Shown here one piece after another: positions 44,357 through 52,323 of a stretch of DNA of 64,000 nucleotides. Source of the DNA: Vibrio penaeicida (GTDB lineage Bacteria; Pseudomonadota; Gammaproteobacteria; Enterobacterales; Vibrionaceae). The stretch is from NCBI RefSeq assembly GCF_002933855.1, contig NZ_BFAQ01000016.1, positions 62,001-126,000 on the forward strand, given 5' to 3'. The notes beneath the pieces were generated by a model that was not told the origin of the DNA, made no database searches, and saw only the letters and a program-made list of their open reading frames with translations. The position numbers were made by a program, and so were the translations under genes. How positions within the stretch are numbered: the first letter of the stretch is position 1; every line of letters starts with the position of its first letter.

Positions 44357-46087
44357 TTAGCTGATTAACCACGTGGCATTTTCTTGCTGTAAGGTCCACA
44401 TCTGAGCGTAAATACCTTGATTCTGCATTAACTCTGAATGGGTCCCTTGCTCGTGGATGCCCGATTTGTCCAAAACAATAATATTGTCGACGGATTGAAT
44501 CGTTTTTAGCTTATGTGCCACAACAATAACCGTTTTGTTTTGGCTGAGAGTATGTATGGCTTTCTGAATAGACAATTCGTTTTCAGGATCTAGAGACGCT
44601 GTTGCTTCGTCTAGTAACAAGATAGGTGCATTTTTAAGTAACGCACGAGCAATGGCGATACGCTGTTTTTCACCACCGCTGAGCCTTGCTCCCCCTTCGC
44701 CGACTCGACTAAAAATACCGTTGCTGAGACGGTCTATAAATTCCATACACTGTGCTTGCTCACACGCCTTAATCACCTCTGCATCTGTGGCGTCAGGTTT
44801 GCCAATTCGAACATTGTTGGCAATGGTGTCGTCGTACAAATAGACATCCTGAAATACCTCACTCATACACGTATAAAGCGTGTGTAGGTTGAGTTCTCTG
44901 ATGTCGGTACCACCGATAGAGACTTTGCCTTGTTTCACATCGTAAAAGCGGGCAATCAGGCTAAGTATTGTCGACTTGCCTGTTCCACTGTAACCCACCA
45001 GAGCGGTAATCGAATTTTGTGGGAAATTCAGCTGGATGTTATTCAGAACATTGTCGTTTTGATAGCCAAACGTCACATTGTCAAACCTAACGTCGAAGGT
45101 GCTAGGAGGCGTGGAAATGGTGCCAGTGTCGATGGAATCAATGCTGAGTACTTGCTGAATACGCTTCAAAGATTCATTGAGGTAACGTAGGTGTAGAATA
45201 TCAATCAGTAACGCCTTGAGTGGGCTAAATGCTAAATAGCCAATAACGAGGAAAACCAGCACTGTCAGGGAAGATAACCCCGATTCCGCGAAACGCTCCA
45301 GTGAGCCCCATACCATGGCGAGATAAGCGAGATCGCAGAAAACAAAAGATATCAGCACCATAGGAGCACTTAGCATTTCTGTTCGGTAACACGCTTTGCG
45401 GTATTCATTCAAGCTATTCTCCAGACTCTTGAAACGTAATCCGGTTAGGTTGAATGCTTTTAGGTGCTTCATTCCCATGTAAAATTCTAAGAATTTGCTC
45501 GCCATCTCTCCGCGTAGCTTTATTTGTTTATGACCCAGCCATCCCACTAGACGGTCCGAAGCAAAGACAAAAGGAAACAGTAGGAAGATACCCAGCAGCA
45601 GTATAGAAGCTAGGTAGAAATCGAGCCAAAACAGAAAGCCCATCAATATGATGGCTGAGAATACGCTGGTAACGACATTGGTGATGGCCTGAGAAAACAA
45701 AGATTCTACGACTCGGACATCCTGAGATATTACGGAAGAAAGAGTGCTGGGTTCATGCTTTACAAACACCCCCAAACTGATTCGGTATAAATGGGTGCCA
45801 ATATCCATTCGCAACTTTTCTGACAACTTAAAGCTGAGACGATGGTTACTTAAATTGGCATACCACGACACAAACAGTTGAACCACGAAAGATGCCGCCA
45901 TGACTGCAACCAATAGCCATACGGTGGAAGTGTCGGTGGAGGGGGCGAGTAACTCTCGAAGAATAGCGACTAGCAATACTACCGGAATAGACAGCAGTAA
46001 TGCGTGGCAAAAGTGAAGGACGAGCGAAGAAGCAAAGTGCTTTTCGTGACCTTTAATTGCAAAAGTAATATTTTTTAGCAATTTCAT
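44357..46087 (-). CDS. ABC half-transporter (TMD-NBD), YbtP/YbtQ-like, second of a pair
   Basis: A 576-residue fused membrane/ATPase protein. About six membrane helices lie in residues 15-300, followed by an NBD with Walker A GYSGTGKST, Q-loop, signature LSGGEKQRIAIARALL, Walker B PILLLDEATASLDPE and an H-loop VVAHKLKTI. With the gene above it would make a heterodimer like YbtP-YbtQ, which have exporter architecture but take up Fe-yersiniabactin across the inner membrane. Import is therefore the favoured role here, though export cannot be excluded. The ATG at 46087 was chosen since it overlaps the upstream stop (TAATG) and GGAGGA precedes it. A longer frame from 46141 would overlap the neighbour by 55 bases. 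Confidence 0.9.
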   Translation of the reverse strand: MKLLKNITFAIKGHEKHFASSLVLHFCHALLLSIPVVLLVAILRELLAPSTDTSTVWLLVAVMAASFVVQLFVSWYANLSNHRLSFKLSEKLRMDIGTHLYRISLGVFVKHEPSTLSSVISQDVRVVESLFSQAITNVVTSVFSAIILMGFLFWLDFYLASILLLGIFLLFPFVFASDRLVGWLGHKQIKLRGEMASKFLEFYMGMKHLKAFNLTGLRFKSLENSLNEYRKACYRTEMLSAPMVLISFVFCDLAYLAMVWGSLERFAESGLSSLTVLVFLVIGYLAFSPLKALLIDILHLRYLNESLKRIQQVLSIDSIDTGTISTPPSTFDVRFDNVTFGYQNDNVLNNIQLNFPQNSITALVGYSGTGKSTILSLIARFYDVKQGKVSIGGTDIRELNLHTLYTCMSEVFQDVYLYDDTIANNVRIGKPDATDAEVIKACEQAQCMEFIDRLSNGIFSRVGEGGARLSGGEKQRIAIARALLKNAPILLLDEATASLDPENELSIQKAIHTLSQNKTVIVVAHKLKTIQSVDNIIVLDKSGIHEQGTHSELMQNQGIYAQMWTLQQENATWLIS

Positions 46088-47865
46088 TAGTTTTGTCCTC
46101 CACCGAGGCTGAACTCTCGAGCGCTTTGATGCGCTTCCCACATTGAAGCATACAGATTTGACGACTCTAACAATGAGGTATGAGTACCTGCAGCGGCAGT
46201 TTTACCCTGATCAAACACGACGATTTGAGCAGCGTTAACAATGGTTGAAAGACGATGCGCGATGACGATAACGGTCTTACCCGGAATGATCTGACTTAGC
46301 GCTTTTTGGATGGCAGATTCATTGAGCGCATCGGCAAACGCAGTGGCTTCATCTAGGATAAAAATTGGGGCGTCTTTTAAAATGATTCGAGCAAGTTGGA
46401 TGCGCTGAGCCTGACCGCCACTAAGTCGTAATCCATCCTGACCGTACTGAGTATCATAGCCAGATGGAAGGCTTTGAATAAACTCGTGTGCTTGAGCTAA
46501 CTTTGCCGCGCGCTCTATCTCTTCTCGTGAATGCCCTGCGCCCATATCAATGTTCGCCGCGATGGTATCAGCAAACAAGAAGTTGTCTTGAAATACAAAC
46601 GATACGATATCCATAAGATCGTCGTATTGGATGTTCTGTATGTTGACGCCACCAATTTCAATTGCCCCTTGAGAAGCATCGTGAAAGCGGGCCAATAATT
46701 CAGCGCATGTACTTTTACCCGCACCACTAGGTCCAACTAAAGCTGTTACTTTTCCAGCAGGAATGGATAGGTTTATTCCTTTCAATGCGGAGTTCACTTC
46801 TTCATCCGAATCGCCTTTGTAGTCAAAATGCACATCTTTGTATGTGATGCTGTAGTCCTGAGGTACTTGGGTAGGTGCAAGAGCGTGGTGCATATCTTTC
46901 TGGTTGATAAGATTGCTAATCCGCTTAGTGCATTCAAGTGTGTCTGAAAGTGAGGATGCGAAACCCGAAAGACCCAAGACGGGTTTCAAGTAAGCCATCC
47001 CGACGATGAAGAATAATAATAGGACTGGCAGCTCAACGGAGTTTTCGAAGTACAACAACAAGCCAACTGTGACAATAGGCAATAAGCTGTTTGAAATGAA
47101 AGAGGTTAGAGCCGAGTACATGGGAGCGACGCGTCGGTAACTCACTGATGAAAAGAGAGTAAGATCTTCAACGGTATCTCGATAATTCGCAAATGACTTT
47201 GCCTCTTGCCCAAAGAGCTTCATGACGTTCAGTGCTCTTACGTATTCAACAATGACACTGTCCATCTTTTCAACTTTTTGGTGAAACTCACGAGTCATTT
47301 CAGCCGTACCTTTTGTCATTACGGCTAACATCATCCACAACAAAAACAGAACAAATGGTGCAAGACTTGCCAATGCTAATCGGTAATCCACCGTAAACAT
47401 AAAGACCAAAACGACGATAGGTAAAACGATGGCTTTAACGAGGTCGGGGATATTGTGAGCGATAAACACTTCAAGCTTTTCAACGTCATCCACAAGAAGT
47501 TTTTTCAATGCACCCGACGTACGTTTTTGTAGGTTTCCAAGTGACATAGAACTCATTTTGTTGGCGATTAAAACGCGAAAGCGGAACAAAATTTCGTAAG
47601 CCGCCATATGAGCGGTGACTGCTGATAAGTAAAACGAGAAATAGGCAATGACCATTACCCATGCGGTAGAAGCGACCTGATTTCGCAGTTCATCCATAAC
47701 TGGGCGTGTACTGCCAGTCATGGGTTTGATGATTTCCAGCATTAGTAAATATGGTGCAATGCTGAGAATGCCGTAGATTGCGGCTAATACTGCGGCAGCA
47801 ATCAGTAAAAATCGTTTTTGTAAGACGACTTGCTTAAAATGATTCATACCTGTTTCACGTTCCAT
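46087..47865 (-). CDS. ABC half-transporter (TMD-NBD), YbtP/YbtQ-like, first of a pair
   Basis: A 592-residue fused transporter subunit. A membrane domain covers residues about 20-310, and the NBD has Walker A GPSGAGKST, Walker B PIFILDEATAFADALN and H-loop VIAHRLST. The signature reads LSGGQAQRI. The Walker B Ala/Asp pattern (ATAFADALN rather than ATASLDPE) departs slightly from the usual D-loop and may make this the weaker ATPase of the heterodimer. The start at 47865 has AGGA five bases upstream; an in-frame ATG at 47913 lacks a ribosome site. The stop overlaps the start of the partner gene. A TonB receptor gene lies 225 bases upstream on the same strand, completing a siderophore uptake set. 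Confidence 0.9.
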   Translation of the reverse strand: MERETGMNHFKQVVLQKRFLLIAAAVLAAIYGILSIAPYLLMLEIIKPMTGSTRPVMDELRNQVASTAWVMVIAYFSFYLSAVTAHMAAYEILFRFRVLIANKMSSMSLGNLQKRTSGALKKLLVDDVEKLEVFIAHNIPDLVKAIVLPIVVLVFMFTVDYRLALASLAPFVLFLLWMMLAVMTKGTAEMTREFHQKVEKMDSVIVEYVRALNVMKLFGQEAKSFANYRDTVEDLTLFSSVSYRRVAPMYSALTSFISNSLLPIVTVGLLLYFENSVELPVLLLFFIVGMAYLKPVLGLSGFASSLSDTLECTKRISNLINQKDMHHALAPTQVPQDYSITYKDVHFDYKGDSDEEVNSALKGINLSIPAGKVTALVGPSGAGKSTCAELLARFHDASQGAIEIGGVNIQNIQYDDLMDIVSFVFQDNFLFADTIAANIDMGAGHSREEIERAAKLAQAHEFIQSLPSGYDTQYGQDGLRLSGGQAQRIQLARIILKDAPIFILDEATAFADALNESAIQKALSQIIPGKTVIVIAHRLSTIVNAAQIVVFDQGKTAAAGTHTSLLESSNLYASMWEAHQSAREFSLGGGQN

Positions 47866-47976
47866 TTCTTTCCTACAAATATGTCGTGGTATTGATATGG
47901 GTTGGGATTCCATACACTTTCAAAATGCGCTTGCATAGACACCAACCCACACGAGTAATCGATTCATTTGGGTGCC

Positions 47977-48049
47977 AAAATCGCTTATCTCTCAGTCAAA
48001 ATGTTGCGATTAGAGCAACTCAATTTTTAACATCGAGCTAAGCGATTTT
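47977..48049. promoter_or_regulatory. Inverted repeat upstream of the ABC transporter pair
   Basis: AAAATCGCTTA (47977-47987) and its exact complement TAAGCGATTTT (48039-48049) flank 51 bases in the gap between the receptor and transporter genes, about 110-185 bases before the transporter start. Similarity continues a few bases outward (GGTGCC against TGCCC). Spaced 11-bp arms suggest a dimeric regulator with DNA looping, or a long-armed hairpin in the transcript. The AraC-family protein at 51309 is a possible binder. Confidence 0.45.
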
Positions 48050-48090
48050 TGCCCATACAAATGTGGAACAATTACTGGTCCGGATTGGTA

Positions 48091-50226
48091 TCAGAAGCGG
48101 TATCTTGCGCCGATGCCCACTTCACGTGGTTTGCCGAATGTGATGATAGGACCGCCGTGAGGATAAACGGTGCCTGATGTTTTATAGCTGGTGTCAGCTA
48201 AGTTATTCACGTAGGCATACAATTCGCCTGCGTACATTTCATAACCGACTTTCAGGTTTACAACGCTATAGCCATCTTCTTTTAGCTTATTGACGGAATC
48301 GAAATACATATCACCGTAATTAACTAAATCAGCACGTCCATAAACACCGGACGAATGGTTATATTGACCGCCGATATTGAGTGAATAAGAAGGCGTTCTC
48401 TCAATACGATTACCGACTTCGATCGTCTGACCAAACATGTTGGTAAACTCACTGCCATATTCGGCTCTTGTTACACCTAGTGCCGCATTGAGCTGCCAAC
48501 TTTCATTAATAATAAAATCAGCTTCCGCTTCCAGGCCGTAAGATTGTGCTTTTTCCACATTGAAGGTTCTAAAGCTATTGTCTATGACCGAGTATGAAAA
48601 TGCGTGAATGTCTTTGATATCCATATAGAATACGGCTGCAGACATCAGTAGGCGCTCATCTAACAAAAGACCTTTTGTTCCTATTTCATAGCTCAATGAT
48701 TGTTGCGGCTCGAACTTGTTTTTTTCCTCGTCGGTATTACTTGCCATCATGTTAAAGCCACCTGGCATATAGCCAGCGCTGATACTGGTGTAGGCAGACC
48801 AGTCTCTATTGAAGCGGTAATTAAGTGCGGCTTTAGGAAGAAACGCTGTCCAAGTTTCTTCAGAGTTCAGCTCAGAGAAAGGCTTTCCGAGAGTGACGTT
48901 GCCATTAACAACGGGCGTGAAATAGTAATCGAGATTGGTACTTTTCTTGATTTGCTGATAGCGGCTGCCTAAAAGTAGTTCGAGGCTGTCTGTTAACGGA
49001 ATGGTTGCCTGACCGAAGATAGCTTGGGTTTGGCTGCTATTATTCGATAAATAGCTATGATCAAAACCGACGTATTGAGAGCCAATAGCGTCGTAATTTG
49101 TTTTCTCTTTTTCAAAGTACAGCCCTGTCACCCAACGTAATCCAGATTCAAGTTGGTTTGACCAACGTAATTCTTGGGAGGTGGATTCAAGAGTCAAGTT
49201 TTCAAAAGAAAAACCACCGTCTAGGCTAGCTGGAGTTCCACCGAATATCGTCGTATTGCCTATGCCGTAATCAATATCCGTGCGGTATGCAATCTTCGTT
49301 TTACGGTGGGTGGTGATAGATTCAATTTCGCCATAATCACTCTGATATTTTAAGTTGATCCCCTGCGAATTGGTGTCGGTTCTAAAATAGGAATCTTGAT
49401 CGTAATTCGTATTTTCAAAATCTGAACGCTTGGCGTTGTTAAAACCATCTACCGTACCAGCGGTGCCGCCATCCAAGATGCCTTCACGGTCTTTTTCATT
49501 CACCAGTAAGAGTCTGGCACTGAAGTTTTCTGTTGGTGTTAGTAGTAGGTTCGCACCGAGTCGATGGTTCTTTTTATGGTTGGCTTTATCATCCAAATTG
49601 GCATTGGTGTTCTTCATCCAGCCATCGTTATTGGTGAGTTCGCCCCATAAGCCAACAGAAAATAAGTCGGGGCTAACAGCTCCCGCTGTACTGAATGCAA
49701 GTCGGTGTGAATTATAGCTTCCAATCTCCGCGTCGGCTTGGCTCTCCCAATCTTGCCCTGGTTGTTTTGTCACGACGTTGATAACGCCACCAATGCTGTC
49801 TTTTCCATACAAAGTACCTTGAGGGCCGCGCAACACTTCAATGCGTTCAATATTGACGAATGGGAAGTTGTACGCATAGCGGCTGCTAGTAGGAATACCG
49901 TCTACGTATATCACCACTGGGTTGTTGCGAGTAAACATGGAAGCGTTAATACCTCTAACATTCACTTCTGCGCCAGTGATCCCCTGCACGCTATGCATGT
50001 TTGGAATTTGTCGGATAAGCTCGCTGACATCTGTAATGCCTCGCTCTTCCAACATCACCTCGTCGATTACCGTAATGCTCTGCGCAACGTCATTAATATC
50101 TTCATTAAACTTATTGGCGGTAACAATGATCTTTTCTTGCGTTGGTGCTTCTTGAGCTTGGAGCTGCAAAGAGAGGACGCAAGCCGCAGTAAGTAACGGG
50201 ACTCTATATATAGAATGAATCTGCAT
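48091..50226 (-). CDS. TonB-dependent outer-membrane siderophore receptor, FyuA-like
   Basis: A 711-residue outer-membrane receptor. The signal peptide ends near residue 24 (QLQAQ). A TonB box-like segment EKIIVTA follows near 31-37, then the plug domain (about 45-160) with RGPQGTLYGKDSIGGVINV and VRGINASMFTRNN, and a 22-strand beta barrel to the C-terminus, ending in the aromatic residue GARYRF needed for outer-membrane insertion. The plug style is that of FyuA (yersiniabactin/pesticin) receptors. Context (ABC pair downstream, assembly line both sides, Fur-box promoter upstream) makes it the receptor for the product of this locus. AAGGA lies eight bases upstream of the start. A leader of about 520 bases separates it from the candidate promoter. 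Confidence 0.92.
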   Translation of the reverse strand: MQIHSIYRVPLLTAACVLSLQLQAQEAPTQEKIIVTANKFNEDINDVAQSITVIDEVMLEERGITDVSELIRQIPNMHSVQGITGAEVNVRGINASMFTRNNPVVIYVDGIPTSSRYAYNFPFVNIERIEVLRGPQGTLYGKDSIGGVINVVTKQPGQDWESQADAEIGSYNSHRLAFSTAGAVSPDLFSVGLWGELTNNDGWMKNTNANLDDKANHKKNHRLGANLLLTPTENFSARLLLVNEKDREGILDGGTAGTVDGFNNAKRSDFENTNYDQDSYFRTDTNSQGINLKYQSDYGEIESITTHRKTKIAYRTDIDYGIGNTTIFGGTPASLDGGFSFENLTLESTSQELRWSNQLESGLRWVTGLYFEKEKTNYDAIGSQYVGFDHSYLSNNSSQTQAIFGQATIPLTDSLELLLGSRYQQIKKSTNLDYYFTPVVNGNVTLGKPFSELNSEETWTAFLPKAALNYRFNRDWSAYTSISAGYMPGGFNMMASNTDEEKNKFEPQQSLSYEIGTKGLLLDERLLMSAAVFYMDIKDIHAFSYSVIDNSFRTFNVEKAQSYGLEAEADFIINESWQLNAALGVTRAEYGSEFTNMFGQTIEVGNRIERTPSYSLNIGGQYNHSSGVYGRADLVNYGDMYFDSVNKLKEDGYSVVNLKVGYEMYAGELYAYVNNLADTSYKTSGTVYPHGGPIITFGKPREVGIGARYRF

Positions 50227-50731
50227 TTTTTATTTCCTTAAAAGATTAGCGACTAGCAGAGTAATTTAGATGAAAAGCTCTAATCCGATTGATATGTTGA
50301 ATCTGGCTTATAAGCTGCTTAATAATGTCTTGAATCTGTCTTTCATTTTTCAAAGTTAATTCGAAGTCAGGCTCTAGCTTCCAATTGACTTTATTGTTCT
50401 TCGTTATTTAGCGCATGGTGCACCAGTAAAATCATTGTAAATAATACAATCATCCTTTAGCAGACCACTTTATGAGGTGAGCCTGTCTTATAAGGATATT
50501 TTGATTTAATTGGTTTTCTTATTTCTTGGGACGTAATCTGATATATCAAAAATTAAAATATATCGATGTTTTGCAGTGTCTTTATTGTTACGCGAATGTA
50601 TATTTCTTTAATTCCTCATTAACATATTTTTAGTGATGATAAAGTTTCATTGTTAGATTAGGTTTCACATTAAACATTCTTTGTGTGTCGTTGATCGCAA
50701 TACATCACGTGAAATCGGGAAACATAGTAAT

Positions 50732-50762
50732 GGGAATGAGAATGACTATCAACTAAATTATA
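50732..50762 (-). promoter_or_regulatory. Leftward promoter with Fur box, towards the receptor/transporter operon
   Basis: On the minus strand a perfect -10 hexamer TATAAT (50757-50762) is followed six bases later by a Fur-box-like 19-mer; on the plus strand this reads GGGAATGAGAATGACTATC (50732-50750), 14 of 19 matches to GATAATGATAATCATTATC. The box would cover the transcription start, the usual repression geometry. The -35 position (AATCAT on the minus strand) is poor, which suggests a need for an activator, as YbtA is for the yersiniabactin receptor gene. The stretch 50227-50731 to its left is AT-rich and no gene was seen in it. Confidence 0.6.
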
Positions 50763-50791
50763 ACCAATTATTATTAGTCATGATTCTTGTG

Positions 50792-50840
50792 TTGACATCA
50801 ACTTTGGCTCCGTTTATAAATCTAAATGATTATCATTATA
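50792..50840 (+). promoter_or_regulatory. Rightward sigma-70 promoter with Fur box, towards the araC/PfaD/PKS operon
   Basis: TTGACA (50792-50797), a 17-base spacer and TATAAA (50815-50820) make a near-consensus promoter. One base later a Fur-box-like 19-mer, CTAAATGATTATCATTATA (50822-50840), matches the consensus at 14 of 19 positions and would overlap the start site. Iron-replete Fur should therefore shut off the regulator and downstream genes. The 468 bases from 50841 to the araC start are AT-rich, hold no recognised gene, and would form a long leader. Confidence 0.7.
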
Positions 50841-51308
50841 CTGTCTGTTGGTTAAGCTAGAGAAATGGGTCATCGTCGTAACTTACGGTGTGGCTATGCG
50901 TTTTCCTCTAGTGGCTATCAGTATAGGATTGAAAATTTTGATGTATTCGAGCTAAAGGAATACCTCCAAGTTAAATAATATTTAGGACTCAAGATTTAAG
51001 CATCTCCGTTTGAAAGAATGGTAGAAATCAGTGTGATATCGATCCGATTTTTTTGAGTATTCGAATTTGCATATATTATTATTTAGAGAATGCAAATATA
51101 AGAAAATCATCTTGATTGAGTTTTTGTGATTTAGACTTTTTTCAAACTATTTATTTTAAATAACGTCAATATTATTTAGTCGATTGAATTTATTATTAAG
51201 GTAAGTTAAGAGGTCTGTAAGGACCAATATATATCCTCATCAGAGAATGCTGGGCGCTACTGTGACCATTTTTTGTGATCATGTGGGTGCCAACCTAAGG
51301 GTAAGTAA

Positions 51309-52292
51309 ATGTTATTTAATACGTATTTTTGTGATTGGCGCAAAGGTGACGTCATGCCTGTTAGTATTGAAGAAAATAAATCGACGAAAAGGCAAAAAAC
51401 AAGCTGCCTAAGAATAGATCAGCACATACTCATGATAAAAACGGAGGGTGCGCCAAATTATTTGGACTTTTTAGATATAGAACAAGGCGATAGAGTTATC
51501 CTTGTTTATGTTGCCTCTGAACGAAGTGAATCAAATAATTATACCCCTAAGCACCCGCTGAAAGTTTTTATTGATAAAAGTGAAAATAAAGAGATTGAAC
51601 GACAACTTTCCTACATTGAAGACGATGATGTCGTCATAAGCCTTATCGTTGCCAAAGAGTATATTGAGCAATTAGTTTGTGTAAATTGCCTCAAAACTTT
51701 TTTTGGTGGGCTTGCTAGTTCAACTGAAAGTATCGCGTCATCAAGTTTTAACTTCCTTCCTCACGGTCATGTTTCGGCAATCCTTCACCAACTCGTAGAG
51801 ACGAATTCCTATAATGAATTGCAGACCTTATTTGCACAGGCAAAAGTGTATGAGCTGCTTAGCCTAACACTCGACAATATCGGTGCAGATCTGAATACGT
51901 GCAGTCTGTCTAAGAGCGATATTGCTCGCTTACATCAGGCACGTGATTTACTGGAACAAAACCTAATCTCGCCTCCCTCTCTGATTGATTTGGCTCATGA
52001 AGTTGGAATCAATGATTTTAAGCTCAAAAAGGGGTTTCGAGAGTTATTCCAAATTACTCCTTACGCTTACCTACGCCATTACCGAATGACCGTCGCACAA
52101 AATATGCTCGCGCGTCATGACATGTCCGTTTCTGCTGTTGCCAATGCCGTTGGCTATAACAACCTAGGGCATTTTGCCAAAGCCTTTCGCAAACAGTTTG
52201 GTCTGAAGCCAAAAGATTTTAAGCAACAACAACGCATGTTGAAGTCGCCTAGTCGAGAGATGATTCAGATGAATTCTGCCTGTGAGAATTAA
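51309..52292 (+). CDS. AraC-family transcriptional regulator (YbtA/PchR-like role)
   Basis: A 327-residue regulator. The C-terminal 100 residues (about 212-312) form the AraC double helix-turn-helix: PPSLIDLAHEVGINDFKLKKGFR, then the second unit MSVSAVANAVGYNNLGHFAKAFRKQFGLKPKDF. The N-terminal ligand-binding part is weakly conserved, as in YbtA and PchR, which sense the siderophore or its ferric complex. It sits between the Fur-controlled promoter and the PfaD-MaoC gene, which starts 31 bases downstream. It is predicted to activate receptor, transporter and biosynthesis operons when the siderophore is present. Start is uncertain: ATG 51309 (AAGGG upstream) and ATG 51354 (AAAGG upstream) are both possible. 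Confidence 0.88.
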   Translation: MLFNTYFCDWRKGDVMPVSIEENKSTKRQKTSCLRIDQHILMIKTEGAPNYLDFLDIEQGDRVILVYVASERSESNNYTPKHPLKVFIDKSENKEIERQLSYIEDDDVVISLIVAKEYIEQLVCVNCLKTFFGGLASSTESIASSSFNFLPHGHVSAILHQLVETNSYNELQTLFAQAKVYELLSLTLDNIGADLNTCSLSKSDIARLHQARDLLEQNLISPPSLIDLAHEVGINDFKLKKGFRELFQITPYAYLRHYRMTVAQNMLARHDMSVSAVANAVGYNNLGHFAKAFRKQFGLKPKDFKQQQRMLKSPSREMIQMNSACEN

Positions 52293-52323
52293 ACATAATA
52301 TGCAATTTTAAAGGATCTAATTA

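Noticed and set aside
44357..46141. Longer start (46141) for the second ABC half-transporter
   Set aside because: It would overlap the upstream gene by 55 bases and adds a basic non-homologous leader; the ATG at 46087 has GGAGGA and a stop/start overlap.
51284..51293. Ten-base match TGGGTGCCAA shared by the region just before the AraC gene and the region before the ABC genes (47969-47978)
   Set aside because: A single 10-mer match in different orientation relative to the genes is near chance level for 64 kb; not called as an operator.
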